Positions 9,057-17,887 of a stretch of DNA of 64,000 nucleotides are shown in pieces (position 1 is the stretch's first letter; every line of letters starts with the position of its first letter). A model generated the notes under the pieces. It made no database searches, was not told where the DNA came from, and saw only the letters and a program-made list of their open reading frames with translations. The translations under genes and the position numbers were made by a program. Source of the DNA: a virus; the IMG/VR virus record IMGVR_UViG_3300036766_002289, positions 92,056 through 156,055 of that record. The stretch is one strand, 5' to 3'.

Positions 9057-9787
9057 AAAACTATTTAATGAAAAAATGGAGTCCATTTACATTTACTCCA
9101 AATCTAATTCCTGGTTTGTCAGCGTGGTATGATTCAACAAAATTAACTTCATTATGGCAAAATAGTACTAGAACAACATCTGTGAAAGTAGATGGTGATT
9201 TAGTTGGTGCTTGGGATGATTTGAGTGGGAACGGCAATCATGTTATACAATCTGTTAATATAAATAGACCGACATATAAAACTGCTATACAAAATGGCAA
9301 TCCAATTGTTCGTTTTACTTTTGCAAACGGGACGTTCTTGGCCAAGACATATGGCACTCTTTTAAGTCAACCAAGTACAATTTTTTGGGCTGGATCATTT
9401 GGAAGTCATATAAACACTTTCATTTATGATGGTGTGGATGCAACTAATAGAAATGTTTTGTGTCATGGACCAAGTGGTAGTGCTGTAAATTTTGGAGCTT
9501 TTGCTGGTGTGTCCTTGGAAGCTGCACACGCCATACCAATTGCGGCAGGGGTATGGTCTGTCGTATTTAATGGTGGTTCAAGTCAGATATGGCAGGATGG
9601 AGCTTCATTTACTTCTGGTAATGCGGGGGCGGCAGCAATGGGTGGTCTAACGATGGGAGCCGCATATACTGGTGGGGCCAATGCTGATGAAGATACTTTT
9701 GAATTGATTATATACAACAGGTTGTTAACCACGGATGAGCGACAGCAGGTGGAAAGGTATCTAAAACTTAAATGGGGAACTCCATAA
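9008..9787 (+). CDS. LamG/concanavalin-like domain protein, probably the 3' part of the preceding gene
   Basis: The first 23 residues are the C-terminal strands of the LamG domain broken in the preceding ORF. Residues from about 30 to 259 form a complete second LamG domain: LIPGLSAWYDST, AWDDLSGNGNHVIQS, then the typical ending ELIIYNRLLTTDERQQVERYL. The only in-frame starts are non-ATG (TTG at 9008) or internal ATGs, with no ribosome site, so this is best read as one frameshifted gene 7452-9787. The second LamG parallels the first closely (SLWQNSTRTT occurs in both), indicating internal domain duplication. Confidence 0.75.
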   Translation: MDDANSVLSAANRIKVENYLMKKWSPFTFTPNLIPGLSAWYDSTKLTSLWQNSTRTTSVKVDGDLVGAWDDLSGNGNHVIQSVNINRPTYKTAIQNGNPIVRFTFANGTFLAKTYGTLLSQPSTIFWAGSFGSHINTFIYDGVDATNRNVLCHGPSGSAVNFGAFAGVSLEAAHAIPIAAGVWSVVFNGGSSQIWQDGASFTSGNAGAAAMGGLTMGAAYTGGANADEDTFELIIYNRLLTTDERQQVERYLKLKWGTP

Positions 9788-9826
9788 AATTTAAATAATT
9801 TTTTTTAGAACTTACTATATCAATTT

Positions 9827-10480
9827 ATGCCAGCATCATGGGAAATAGCTAATCAACAAAGAGTGCTTGTAGTGATCTTAACAAGAGAAACAACCAGCAC
9901 AGCCTGGGCATCTGGATTTCGTAATCTTCGCATACCAGGAACACACGTATTCCTTACGGGAATGCCATTCGATCATGCCAGAAACGTAGGGTGCCAAAAG
10001 CTCCTTGAATTTGGCTGGGAATGGTTATTCTTCTTGGATGACGATGTGATTGCACCGTCAGACGCTATTGAAAAATTGGTGAGTCGTAACTTACCAATTA
10101 TTAGTGGTTTATATTACAGAAGAAGTCCACCAATTGCTCCAGTAATGCTGAGAGAAAATAAAGAAGGTAGAACCTGGGTAACTGAATTTAAAGTACCAGA
10201 TTTAATGCCTGTCGATTATGTTGGGGCTGGTTGTTTACTCATACATAGAGACGTTATAAGGTCATTGCCCCCATTAAGTTCAAAATGTCATTGGTTTGAG
10301 TGGCGTGTAGACCGAGTTGATCTTCCAGCAAATCAACGTATGTCAGAGGACTTTGCTTTTTGTCAACATGCTAGAAGTCATGGTTATAAGATAATAATGG
10401 ACACAAGCGTACAGTGTCGTCACGCGGGACTTGGTGAAAGTAGAATCGGTGGTCAATTTATTCCTTTGGAGTTGGTATGA
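9827..10480 (+). CDS. GT-A type glycosyltransferase-like protein
   Basis: A 217-residue single-domain protein. The central FFLDDDV at about residues 68-74 is the metal-binding DxD signature of GT-A glycosyltransferases. It follows a PFDHARNVG motif, in which NVG after a conserved R is common in phage and planctomycete GT2-like proteins. The second half contains EDFAFCQHARSHGYKI, which resembles the acceptor-side acidic motif ED. The stop overlaps the start of the next glycosyltransferase (ATGA), indicating translational coupling. Donor and acceptor are unknown. Confidence 0.75.
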   Translation: MPASWEIANQQRVLVVILTRETTSTAWASGFRNLRIPGTHVFLTGMPFDHARNVGCQKLLEFGWEWLFFLDDDVIAPSDAIEKLVSRNLPIISGLYYRRSPPIAPVMLRENKEGRTWVTEFKVPDLMPVDYVGAGCLLIHRDVIRSLPPLSSKCHWFEWRVDRVDLPANQRMSEDFAFCQHARSHGYKIIMDTSVQCRHAGLGESRIGGQFIPLELV

Positions 10481-11502
10481 AAATATGTGTAATTTCTACA
10501 ACTGTTCTTGTTTGTCCACCTCCTGGATATGCAGGACTTGAACAACTTGCATGGTTACAAGCAAAAGGTCTAGCCGCCAAAGGCCATAAGGTGACATTAA
10601 TTGCGCCAAAAGGCTCAACGGCACCACCTAATGTAGAAATGCATGAAACAACATTAGGAGAAGAAGAAAAACAAGCTTATAGTGGCTATTGGCAAAAGTT
10701 GTCTGGATTTAATTGTATCATTGATAACTCCTGGCAGAAATGGAGTTATATGTTAAAGATGGAAGGCAAACTAAAAGCACCTATTTTAGGCGTAGTACAT
10801 GCTCCGATCAATACTATGTATAGTGCAGCACCGCCCAACATAGAGTCTCCTTGTTTTGTTGCTATAAGTAAAGATCAGGCAAAGCATATTAAGGAACATT
10901 TGAAGTGCGATTCGAGAGTTGCCTATAATGGTGTTGATGTTGATTTTTATAAGCCAGATGGGACAGCCAGGAATAATAGATACTTGTTTTTAGCCAGAAT
11001 GAGCAGTATAAAAGGTCCAGATATTGCTATAAATTCAGCTAAAAAATGTAGAGTAGCACTAGATTTAGTAGGGGACGATACAATAACTGGAGAACCAGAT
11101 TTTTGTAACTTTTTAAGACAACAATGTGCGTTAACTCCTGGTTTAAGATATATTGGACCACAAAGTAGAGATGACTGTGTTATGTGGTTTAACATGAATA
11201 AGGCATTACTACATCCTAATAAGATATTTAGAGAACCATTTGGGCTTGCTCCTGTAGAAGCTCAGTTGTGTGGAATGCCTGTAATAGCTTGGGATAACGG
11301 GGCAATGAGAGAAACAATCAAGAATAAGGAAACTGGATTTTTGGTTAAATCCGAAGAAGAGTTTGATGAATTAATTAGAACCAACGCGGTTAAATCAATT
11401 AATGCAAAAAGATGCCGCGAATGGGCAAGTCAGTTCTCGTATGAGAATATGATTGATAAGTATGATGAACTTTGTAAAGAAGCAATTGAGGAAGGATGGT
11501 AA
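10477..11502 (+). CDS. GT4-family glycosyltransferase (GT-B fold)
   Basis: A 341-residue protein. The N-terminal Rossmann domain has the Gly-rich acceptor loop GYAGLEQLA, and the C-terminal domain has the GT4 nucleotide-sugar motif EPFGLAPVEAQLCGMPVIA at about residues 253-271 (E-x7-E pattern). It overlaps the preceding GT by four bases and is followed after three bases by a HAD-like gene. It likely transfers a sugar from a nucleotide donor in the cytoplasm; the substrate is not predictable. Confidence 0.88.
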   Translation: MKICVISTTVLVCPPPGYAGLEQLAWLQAKGLAAKGHKVTLIAPKGSTAPPNVEMHETTLGEEEKQAYSGYWQKLSGFNCIIDNSWQKWSYMLKMEGKLKAPILGVVHAPINTMYSAAPPNIESPCFVAISKDQAKHIKEHLKCDSRVAYNGVDVDFYKPDGTARNNRYLFLARMSSIKGPDIAINSAKKCRVALDLVGDDTITGEPDFCNFLRQQCALTPGLRYIGPQSRDDCVMWFNMNKALLHPNKIFREPFGLAPVEAQLCGMPVIAWDNGAMRETIKNKETGFLVKSEEEFDELIRTNAVKSINAKRCREWASQFSYENMIDKYDELCKEAIEEGW

Positions 11503-11505
11503 ATT

Positions 11506-11937
11506 ATGACAAAGACTAAGGCTAAGAAGTCACCAAAAGCTACTAAGGTTGCCAAGGTGAAGAAGGTTGTATATGCATTCGACGTGGATGATACCTTGGA
11601 GGTATCAAAGGGTCCAATCAAGATGCAACAATTGATGGATTTAAGAGTTGATGGACATATTGTCGGATTATGTGGCAATGTTATTCCTGTATTATCTGTG
11701 GATGGATGGGAACACCTTATTTCCTTCTTTAACGTAGGTATGCCTAAAGATGCTTATCTCAATGAAGTAAAGAGATTCGTCAGGGCCGATGACTATGTGT
11801 TTGTAGGAAATGTTGGCCCAATTGATAGTGCCTATTTGAAGGTACCACAAACTGGTGCCTCCGATGACATGGGCGCTGCAATGCGTTCAAGTTGGAGATT
11901 TATCACTGAAGCAGATTTCGCCAATGGAACTCGATAA
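11506..11937 (+). CDS. HAD-like small protein with DVDDT motif
   Basis: 143 residues. A Lys/Ala-rich N-terminal tail (about 22 residues) precedes AFDVDDTLEV, which matches motif I of the HAD phosphatase superfamily (DxDxT). The later LCGN and the acidic SDDMGAA stretch could serve as the other HAD motifs, but motif III is not obvious, so activity is uncertain. Its position between two GT4 glycosyltransferases suggests a phosphosugar substrate, as inference. Confidence 0.55.
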   Translation: MTKTKAKKSPKATKVAKVKKVVYAFDVDDTLEVSKGPIKMQQLMDLRVDGHIVGLCGNVIPVLSVDGWEHLISFFNVGMPKDAYLNEVKRFVRADDYVFVGNVGPIDSAYLKVPQTGASDDMGAAMRSSWRFITEADFANGTR

Positions 11938-11939
11938 TT

Positions 11940-12962
11940 ATGAAAAAGTTATTGTATGTGACCTCAGATAAAATTGGGGAAGAAACTGGTGCAGGTGCGG
12001 TTACACAAAACGAGTTGGATAGTCTAAAAAAACTCGGTGCGACTGATGTTTTAAACCCTGCACCCCAACAAGACCCCTTTGAAAGCGATGAGATTGCTTT
12101 AAATCAGTGTGAAGGTGCGTATAAATTAGCGCACTTTTACGCTGGAACTTATTCCAAACTTATCAGCTTTCTAAAGAGTAAAGGTACCAAAATTACCTAT
12201 ACTGCCGCTGCACATGATGTAAAAGTAAGCAAAGAAGATCATGAGAAATTTGGACAGATTTTTGATTATCCACACTTAACCGATCCAGATTTATGGAAGA
12301 GATATTTGGAAGGATACAAGAGTGCAGATGTAATCATTTGTCCGTCTACGCACAGCAAAGAAGTCATGGAAAGCTATGGATGCAAGAAGGTTAAGGTGAT
12401 ACCACATGGATGTTACGTGTCACCTGCTTTTGAGCCTATTCCTAAAGTGTTTAGGGTTGGATACTTAGGTGCGGTTGGATTTGATAAAGGTCTTGTTTAT
12501 CTTTTACAAGCTTGGGCTAAGTTGAATTATAATAACACTTATCTTACATTGGCGGGCAGACATACTCCAAGTATCATGCATTTAGTTCGTCAATATGGTG
12601 GTGGCTCAATTTATCTTGCAGGATGGTTGAAGTCGGCTTCAAATTTATACAATTCGTGTTCAGTGTATGTCCAACCAAGTGTTTCAGAAGGTTTTGGGTG
12701 TGAGGTAATTGAGGCAATGGCTCATGGACGCCCTGTTATTTGCTCAGATGGAGCAGGTGCGGTAGATTGTGTGACCCACGAAAAAGATGGTATCATTGTG
12801 CCTAAAAGGAATGTCAAGGCGATTGCTGATGCTATTGACTTCTATAAAAAGAATCCTGATACGCTTTATGAACATGGTAAAAATGCCAGAGAGAAGGCTA
12901 AGCAATATTCTTGGGATTTAATAAGAGAAAAATATTATAAATTGTGGAAGGATATGGTATGA
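11940..12962 (+). CDS. GT4-family glycosyltransferase
   Basis: 340 residues. The C-terminal half shows the GT4 signature SEGFGCEVIEAMAHGRPVI near residue 250, preceded by VGYLGAVGFDKG and YVQPSV, all typical of GT4 enzymes. The N-terminal domain has the acceptor-binding Gly cluster EETGAGAVTQNEL. The stop overlaps the next gene in ATGA fashion. It is not closely similar to the 10477 enzyme, so a different linkage is likely. Confidence 0.85.
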   Translation: MKKLLYVTSDKIGEETGAGAVTQNELDSLKKLGATDVLNPAPQQDPFESDEIALNQCEGAYKLAHFYAGTYSKLISFLKSKGTKITYTAAAHDVKVSKEDHEKFGQIFDYPHLTDPDLWKRYLEGYKSADVIICPSTHSKEVMESYGCKKVKVIPHGCYVSPAFEPIPKVFRVGYLGAVGFDKGLVYLLQAWAKLNYNNTYLTLAGRHTPSIMHLVRQYGGGSIYLAGWLKSASNLYNSCSVYVQPSVSEGFGCEVIEAMAHGRPVICSDGAGAVDCVTHEKDGIIVPKRNVKAIADAIDFYKKNPDTLYEHGKNAREKAKQYSWDLIREKYYKLWKDMV

Positions 12963-13591
12963 GCTACGATAAAGTAAAATACCAAGCTGAGTACAGAGAG
13001 AAAAACAAAGAAAGACTTAACAACTACGACAAAATTCGTAATTCAACTGATGAACGTAAGTTGAAGAAAAGTCTAAATCATAAAAAATACTATGCTCTAA
13101 ACAGAGAAAAAGTAATCGAGCGAACTAGAGAGTACAAAAAAACACATCCTGAATTAAAAATTTTTATTGGGGCTTGGAGAAAAGAATTAAATCAAATTTG
13201 GGGTGTTGGCCAAAAAGTAGCATCCCAAGAAGTTGGGTTTAAAGCTGAAGCAATTATTGCTGCACTGCTTCCGAGCGAAGGTTATCAAGATGTTTATTAT
13301 GTTGCAGACGACAAGCATTATGCCAATTTTCCAATTGATGTTTTTGCCAAGAAAGATGGTTTTATACACGCATTCCAAGTAACAACATATCCAAAACGAA
13401 AAATTACTTCTAGATTAAGAGATTTAGTCTCATATATGGGTTGGATTTTGCATATTACTTTTGTAAGACCTAATTTAAGAGACTATTATGATATAGTAGT
13501 CTCATCTGATAGAAAAAACGTCGCTGTGCCAATTGATATTGTAATGAAAGAAGGGAGATTGATTCCAAATGAGTTACAACTTACCATTTAG
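12959..13591 (+). CDS. Possible PD-(D/E)XK-like homing-type nuclease
   Basis: 210 residues, taking the ATG that overlaps the preceding stop rather than the upstream in-frame ATG at 12944. The N-terminal 65 residues are basic and repetitive (EYREKNKERL, KYYALNREKVIERTREYKKTHPE), a tail seen in many phage-borne HNH and homing endonucleases. The C-terminal half has FPIDVFAKKDGFIHAFQVTT, which resembles a D-x(n)-(E/Q)-x-T/K nuclease core but lacks a clean E/D-x-K. The 3' end overlaps the following methyltransferase by 23 bases. A homing-type role in this glycan cluster is inferred. Confidence 0.45.
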   Translation: MSYDKVKYQAEYREKNKERLNNYDKIRNSTDERKLKKSLNHKKYYALNREKVIERTREYKKTHPELKIFIGAWRKELNQIWGVGQKVASQEVGFKAEAIIAALLPSEGYQDVYYVADDKHYANFPIDVFAKKDGFIHAFQVTTYPKRKITSRLRDLVSYMGWILHITFVRPNLRDYYDIVVSSDRKNVAVPIDIVMKEGRLIPNELQLTI

Positions 13592-15194
13592 TGAAGGTCA
13601 AAAAATAATTGAGTTGGGCGGGGGTCAATTCCCTCGTTTTCGGCCCAATGTGGACATACGCAAAGAAGATACAGTCGATCTTGTTGCTGACTTCGATGAC
13701 CCACTTCCGCTGAACCCAAATGAATGGCATGGTGTATTTTGCAGTTACGTTTTAGAGCATATTTCTTATCGTAAAATTAAACAATTTATCACAGAAGTCC
13801 ACAGAATCCTTAAGCCAGGCGGCATTGCCGTATTTATTACTGCAAACACAGAAGCTCAGATGGAATGGGTTCTGGGACAAAAAGATTGGGACGACCGAGC
13901 CTCTTCAATTCTTTATGGCGACCAAGACTATAAAGACAATACACACAAGAACACACTTTCACCGAAATATGTTTTTAAACTGCTTCAGGAATTAGGATAT
14001 AAAGATATCTTTGTCATGCCTTGGGGTGAATTAGGCACCGACATGATAATTGAAGCTAAAAAAGAAGTTACAGAAAGAAAAAACTTATTCGATAAGCATT
14101 ATTTCAATGGTGGTAAAAAAGTCGGCGGTTATGCCAGAGAAGGTTATTGGGACTACCCCGTCCATAATGTGACTTTTGATAAAGTAATGGAGCTAAAGCC
14201 TAAATCTGTACTGGAAATTGGCTCATCGAGAGGGTATATCCTCAAGAGAATTCAGGACACAGGTATCCCTGTTCTTGGTTTAGAAATATCTAAGCACTGT
14301 TATCTTACTAGAGCAATTAAAGAAATAGTTGAATGGGATTTGTGTAAGTTTCCGTGGCCAGTCAAAGACAAGGCATTCGACCTAGCTATAAGCTGTGCAG
14401 TATTAGAACATATACCAGAGGAACATCTGCCAAGCTTGATTAAGGAATTAAGTAGAGTAAGCAAGCGTGGTCTTCATGGTGTCGATTTTGGCGAACATGA
14501 TGATGGTTTTGATAAGACTCATTGTACACTTAAAAAGAGAACTTGGTGGGAAGAAAAAATGCCTGCCAAACAAGAAGTTATTAATAAGGAAGAATTAGAA
14601 CAGGGTTCATTATTGAGACATATTCCTGCTGGGGACGATAAGTTGAAGCTTAATATTGGTTCATTTATAAATCAATTCCACTATGGTTGGTTGAACATGG
14701 ATATTATTGACCTTAATCAATTTGCAAGGCAAAATTACTATAAGTTCTTCGCAAGAGATGTTAGAGAAGGACTACCATTTGCAAATAAGTCTGTTGACCT
14801 AATGTATTCAAGTCATTTCATCGAACACTTAACATACGCTGAAGCCAAGGCATTTATTAATGAGTGCAAGAGAGTGATGAAGGAAAATGGGACTGTAAGA
14901 TTGCTCATTCCAGACCTTGAATTATTGTTTAATAAGTACAAGAGCAATGAATTAGGCATGTTTGATGAAATCAACGATGATTCGGCATCTTTCAGTACTC
15001 AGGCGAGCAAATTGTGGACATTGTTGTTCTCAGGGCATAAGGCCGCGTTTGATTTCAATACAATCAAAGAAATGGGCACTGAGGCTGGATTTAAAGTAGA
15101 GAAAAAGTCATTTAGAGAAGGTCATCCACAAATTATTAAAGAAACAATTGATATGCTTCCAGACTTAAGCTTGTTTGTGGAACTCTCTCAGTGA
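13569..15194 (+). CDS. Triple-domain SAM-dependent methyltransferase
   Basis: 541 residues containing three successive class I methyltransferase-like modules. Module 1 (1-165) has IIELGGGQFPRFRPNVD and CSYVLEHISYRKIKQFI. Module 2 (about 200-320) has VLEIGSSRGYILKRI and SCAVLEHIPEEHLPSLI. Module 3 (about 355-541) has LKLNIGSFINQFHYGWLNMDI and YSSHFIEHLTYAEAKAFI. The repeated (E/H)H(I/L) after the D/S-rich strand is characteristic of Methyltransf_11-type folds. Modules 1 and 3 look like the short SAM-binding form found next to glycosyltransferases. The substrate is presumably glycan. The 3' end overlaps the convergent next gene by 30 bases. Confidence 0.8.
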   Translation: MSYNLPFSEGQKIIELGGGQFPRFRPNVDIRKEDTVDLVADFDDPLPLNPNEWHGVFCSYVLEHISYRKIKQFITEVHRILKPGGIAVFITANTEAQMEWVLGQKDWDDRASSILYGDQDYKDNTHKNTLSPKYVFKLLQELGYKDIFVMPWGELGTDMIIEAKKEVTERKNLFDKHYFNGGKKVGGYAREGYWDYPVHNVTFDKVMELKPKSVLEIGSSRGYILKRIQDTGIPVLGLEISKHCYLTRAIKEIVEWDLCKFPWPVKDKAFDLAISCAVLEHIPEEHLPSLIKELSRVSKRGLHGVDFGEHDDGFDKTHCTLKKRTWWEEKMPAKQEVINKEELEQGSLLRHIPAGDDKLKLNIGSFINQFHYGWLNMDIIDLNQFARQNYYKFFARDVREGLPFANKSVDLMYSSHFIEHLTYAEAKAFINECKRVMKENGTVRLLIPDLELLFNKYKSNELGMFDEINDDSASFSTQASKLWTLLFSGHKAAFDFNTIKEMGTEAGFKVEKKSFREGHPQIIKETIDMLPDLSLFVELSQ

Positions 15195-16253
15195 GTTTTT
15201 TGCTAGGCTCCAATCACCATTTAGACGCATAATACGTGTTTTGGGGTACCAATAGGTCGTTTCATCGTCAATTCCCCAACGCCAATCGTGTTGTTTGCCC
15301 AATAATAGAATAGTTGGTATCCCCATCGCCCCAGCAATATGTGCAACTGCCGTATCTACTGATACTACTACATCCATTTCGCTAATTAGATTGGCGGTTT
15401 CTTGAAGTGTTGAGAAATTGTATGATACGATATCATCTTTAACATCTTTTGTAAGATTGTATAATACTCTATCTTCGTTCTTTAATTCCAATAAGTGCTT
15501 AACATCACATGAACGATGTTTATTATTTTTGTATGTTGGGTTCCCTTTCCAGCATACGCCAATTTTCAGTTTGTCAGTTTGTTGGGGAAATTTTCTAATT
15601 TTAAGACCTGGGCTGTTGATTTCTCTGGAGAAAATATAAGGTTTGTTTGGAATTTTGTCCTTAGTAATCTTGAATTTATAAGGCAAACTTCCAATAGACA
15701 CAGCACAATCAAAGTCAAAAGAAGGAATCGGTGGTTGTTTACCTCTTGTAACGATGATATCGCAGTATTGCTCAGTGAATAAGCCATTCATTTCTTCGGC
15801 ACATTCGACTATGATCTTTTTGAAGAACTTCTTAAGCATAGGTAGGAATCGCATATATTGCACCATGTCGCCTATGCCTTGTTCATTGTAAACATAGATA
15901 GTATTGCCTTTCTTTTTACCATCCCAATGGTTCCTGAAGCGGTCATGATACATGGAGAATGTATCATTTACTTTGAAACGACATTCGAATTCTCTGAAGA
16001 AGTTTGGTAGGTCGTGTTTAATGCCGTAGCAGGTTGCTAGGTTATAATGGGCTAATGGAAAATCTAATTTCTTGTAATGAGAGATTGCTTCGTCTATTTT
16101 GCGTAAATTGTAGCAACAAATACCAAGATAGAAATCTACTCTTTGTGTGGTTTTCTCTGACGGACAATCTTTCAGAAGACCATATACGGATTGGTAGTCT
16201 TCTTCGTTAATTAAAATTTCGCATTGATTGCAGGTTTCAAACCAACTACTCAT
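15165..16253 (-). CDS. TPR-containing GT9/heptosyltransferase-like protein
   Basis: 362 residues, taking the ATG at 16253 (MSSWFETCNQ); the longer frame runs into the divergent propeller gene. The N-terminal ~110 residues look like TPR helices (YQSVYGLLKDC, YLGICCYNLRKIDEAISHYKKLDF). The C-terminal ~250 residues have the GT9-like GIGDMVQYMRFLPML loop and CWKGNPTY...DVVVSVDTAVAHIAGAMGIPTILLL. The TAVAHIAGAMG segment is the nucleotide-sugar binding motif of TPR-linked GT41/GT9 proteins. This fusion is common in bacteria that glycosylate proteins. It diverges from the propeller gene at 16276, with 22 bases between the two starts. Confidence 0.8.
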   Translation of the reverse strand: MSSWFETCNQCEILINEEDYQSVYGLLKDCPSEKTTQRVDFYLGICCYNLRKIDEAISHYKKLDFPLAHYNLATCYGIKHDLPNFFREFECRFKVNDTFSMYHDRFRNHWDGKKKGNTIYVYNEQGIGDMVQYMRFLPMLKKFFKKIIVECAEEMNGLFTEQYCDIIVTRGKQPPIPSFDFDCAVSIGSLPYKFKITKDKIPNKPYIFSREINSPGLKIRKFPQQTDKLKIGVCWKGNPTYKNNKHRSCDVKHLLELKNEDRVLYNLTKDVKDDIVSYNFSTLQETANLISEMDVVVSVDTAVAHIAGAMGIPTILLLGKQHDWRWGIDDETTYWYPKTRIMRLNGDWSLAKNSLREFHKQA

Positions 16254-16275
16254 TGAATCACCTATATATACTAGT

Positions 16276-17292
16276 ATGTTAAAGTTAACAATTGTTGTCG
16301 GGCATAGTACTACGCCATACATAAGCGTGTACCCCTGGAGTAATAATTTTTGGACTAAGATTGCTGATCCATCGACTTTGCCTGGGGTTCAGTCTACAGT
16401 GACAGTATTGTCTCCAGATGGGAATTATGTTGCCGTAGGGTCTAATGGTTCACCTTTTCTACAAGTCTATCCCTGGACAGGACAATTTGGTAATAAAGTT
16501 GCTAATCCTAGTATTGCGGCTACAGGTGGAGTTGGTGTTGCTTGGTCTCCAAATGGTGATTATATTGCAACGGCCTCCCTCTCTTCACCATATATTAACA
16601 TATATCCTTGGAGCAATGGTGCTTTCGGAGCTAGGTTGCCCGACCCTTCACCATTACCTCCTTTAACTTCTAGGAATATATCATGGTCTTCAGATGGCAA
16701 TTATATTGCACTTACCAGTGACACTTCGCCCAGAGTGGTTGTCTATCCATTTAATAATGGTGTTTTAGGTAGTAAGTTTGCCGACGCATCTACAATTCCT
16801 CCAGGGGCAGGAGGGGGTGTGGCATTCTCCCCCAAAGGGGACTATCTTGCGGTAGGTTTTGGAACTTCTTCCCCATTTATATATGTATACCCTTGGAGCA
16901 GTGCTGGATTTGGTACTAGAGTTGCTGATCCTAGTACGGTACCTACGAATCAGATAAAGGGAATAGCTTGGTCCCTAGACGGAACGTATTTAGCATGTGC
17001 ATCGGCGGCAACACCTTTTATATTAGTATATCCTTGGAGTGCTGGATTTGGAGCAAAACTTGCTGATCCTAGTACTTTACCTACTGGAGCGGGACAAGCC
17101 GTAGCATTTAGTCCAGATGGAGCATATATTGCTGTAGCTCATACCACTACGCCTTTTGTAAGCGTCTATCCTTGGAATGCGGGATTTGGTGCTAAACTTG
17201 CTGATCCTAGTACTTTACCTACTGGCAATGGTGATGGCGTGGCATGGCTAAATCCACCAAACTTGAAGCATTTGGCTAGGTGTTTAACTTAA
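16276..17292 (+). CDS. Seven-bladed beta-propeller protein, paralogue F
   Basis: 338 residues, with seven YPW/YPF strands and WSPDG/FSPKG turns. It is a detached member of the 3.3-9 kb family. The ATG at 16276 gives the family N-terminus (MLKLTIVVGHSTTPYISVYPW) and sits right behind a TATATATACTAGT box. Its separation from the main array by the glycan genes suggests either translocation of one copy or insertion of the glycan genes into the array. The last blade is nearly identical to the one before it. Confidence 0.8.
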   Translation: MLKLTIVVGHSTTPYISVYPWSNNFWTKIADPSTLPGVQSTVTVLSPDGNYVAVGSNGSPFLQVYPWTGQFGNKVANPSIAATGGVGVAWSPNGDYIATASLSSPYINIYPWSNGAFGARLPDPSPLPPLTSRNISWSSDGNYIALTSDTSPRVVVYPFNNGVLGSKFADASTIPPGAGGGVAFSPKGDYLAVGFGTSSPFIYVYPWSSAGFGTRVADPSTVPTNQIKGIAWSLDGTYLACASAATPFILVYPWSAGFGAKLADPSTLPTGAGQAVAFSPDGAYIAVAHTTTPFVSVYPWNAGFGAKLADPSTLPTGNGDGVAWLNPPNLKHLARCLT

Positions 17293-17297
17293 ATTAA

Positions 17298-17373
17298 TGG
17301 GCCTGCTTGGATTTGAACCAAGGACCAAGGTTTTATGAGAACCCTGCTCTAGGCCAGACTGAGCTACAGGCCC
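17298..17373 (-). tRNA. tRNA with anticodon CAT (Met or lysidine-Ile type)
   Basis: Read on the minus strand it folds into a complete cloverleaf. The acceptor is GGGCCTG/CAGGCCC, the D stem GCTC/GAGC and the anticodon stem GGGTT/AACCT with loop CTCATAA, giving anticodon CAT. The T arm is CTTGG-TTCAAAT-CCAAG and the discriminator is A. There is no encoded CCA. The first acceptor pair is G-C, so it is not a bacterial initiator tRNA (which has a 1-72 mismatch). Elongator Met or tRNA-Ile2 with modified C34 are the options. Confidence 0.9.
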
Positions 17374-17702
17374 TAATCTTTATTAAACCAGGCAATATCA
17401 CCTATAGAGACTTTTTCAAACTCATTCCACTCACGGTTTATTTTTTCTAAAATCTGTTCATTAGTTAAATCAAATGGCTTGAAGCCGCCATCACCTAAGA
17501 GTGTTCCAGCTTGAACACCAGATTCTAACAAATCTTTAATTACAACCATTAGTTCCCATCTTAGATCGGTTCCATTATAAGTATTCTTTGGGCAAGTAGC
17601 ATCGAAAGCATCAAGAACTATTTCTATTTCTTTTATAATTTCCCAAAGTCCAACATAATCATCCTTAAGTTGGGCTAGTATTGTTTCTTTGATGTTCAAC
17701 AT
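17373..17702 (-). CDS. Hypothetical protein (109 aa)
   Basis: A short acidic protein of unknown function, last gene of the minus-strand block; its stop codon overlaps the tRNA by one base. It is predicted mainly helical (MLNIKETILAQLKDDYVGLWEIIKEIEIVLDAF is split here only by one Asp-Asp turn), with no metal or catalytic motif. It overlaps the upstream ORF by seven bases, suggesting a shared transcript. Confidence 0.6.
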   Translation of the reverse strand: MLNIKETILAQLKDDYVGLWEIIKEIEIVLDAFDATCPKNTYNGTDLRWELMVVIKDLLESGVQAGTLLGDGGFKPFDLTNEQILEKINREWNEFEKVSIGDIAWFNKD

Positions 17703-17887
17703 ATGTATTTCGTAATGATATCTCTTATCCTAATAAACTCTAGGTTTGGAAGACTTTTGGCATCTTTTTTGTGAATGCGTCGGCAGAATGCATTAATAGA
17801 TTCTTCAATCTCGGAAGTCATTTCCTGATAATCTTGAATTATGCTAATTAATTCTTTTTTTGTATACAGATGTAGTTCTTTGCCCAT
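17696..17887 (-). CDS. Small hypothetical protein (63 aa)
   Basis: A small helical, charged protein (TKKELISIIQDYQEMTSEIE) of unknown function. Its start overlaps the stop of the upstream 260-residue gene by one base and its end overlaps the next ORF, so it is probably translated in series with them. Confidence 0.5.
   Translation of the reverse strand: MGKELHLYTKKELISIIQDYQEMTSEIEESINAFCRRIHKKDAKSLPNLEFIRIRDIITKYIC

Noticed and set aside
4426-9787. Stop-codon reassignment or programmed bypassing as explanation for the broken propeller and LamG frames
   Set aside because: All three stop codons end genes normally elsewhere, and homologous protein segments are missing rather than interrupted by a readable gap, so deletion fits better.
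13187-13378. Small minus-strand ORF opposite the possible nuclease gene
   Set aside because: No ribosome site, hydrophobic random composition, and entirely covered by a better-supported plus-strand gene.
3348-17292. Diversity-generating retroelement acting on the propeller genes
   Set aside because: No reverse transcriptase or template repeat with adenine-specific changes is seen in the window; it may lie elsewhere in the genome.
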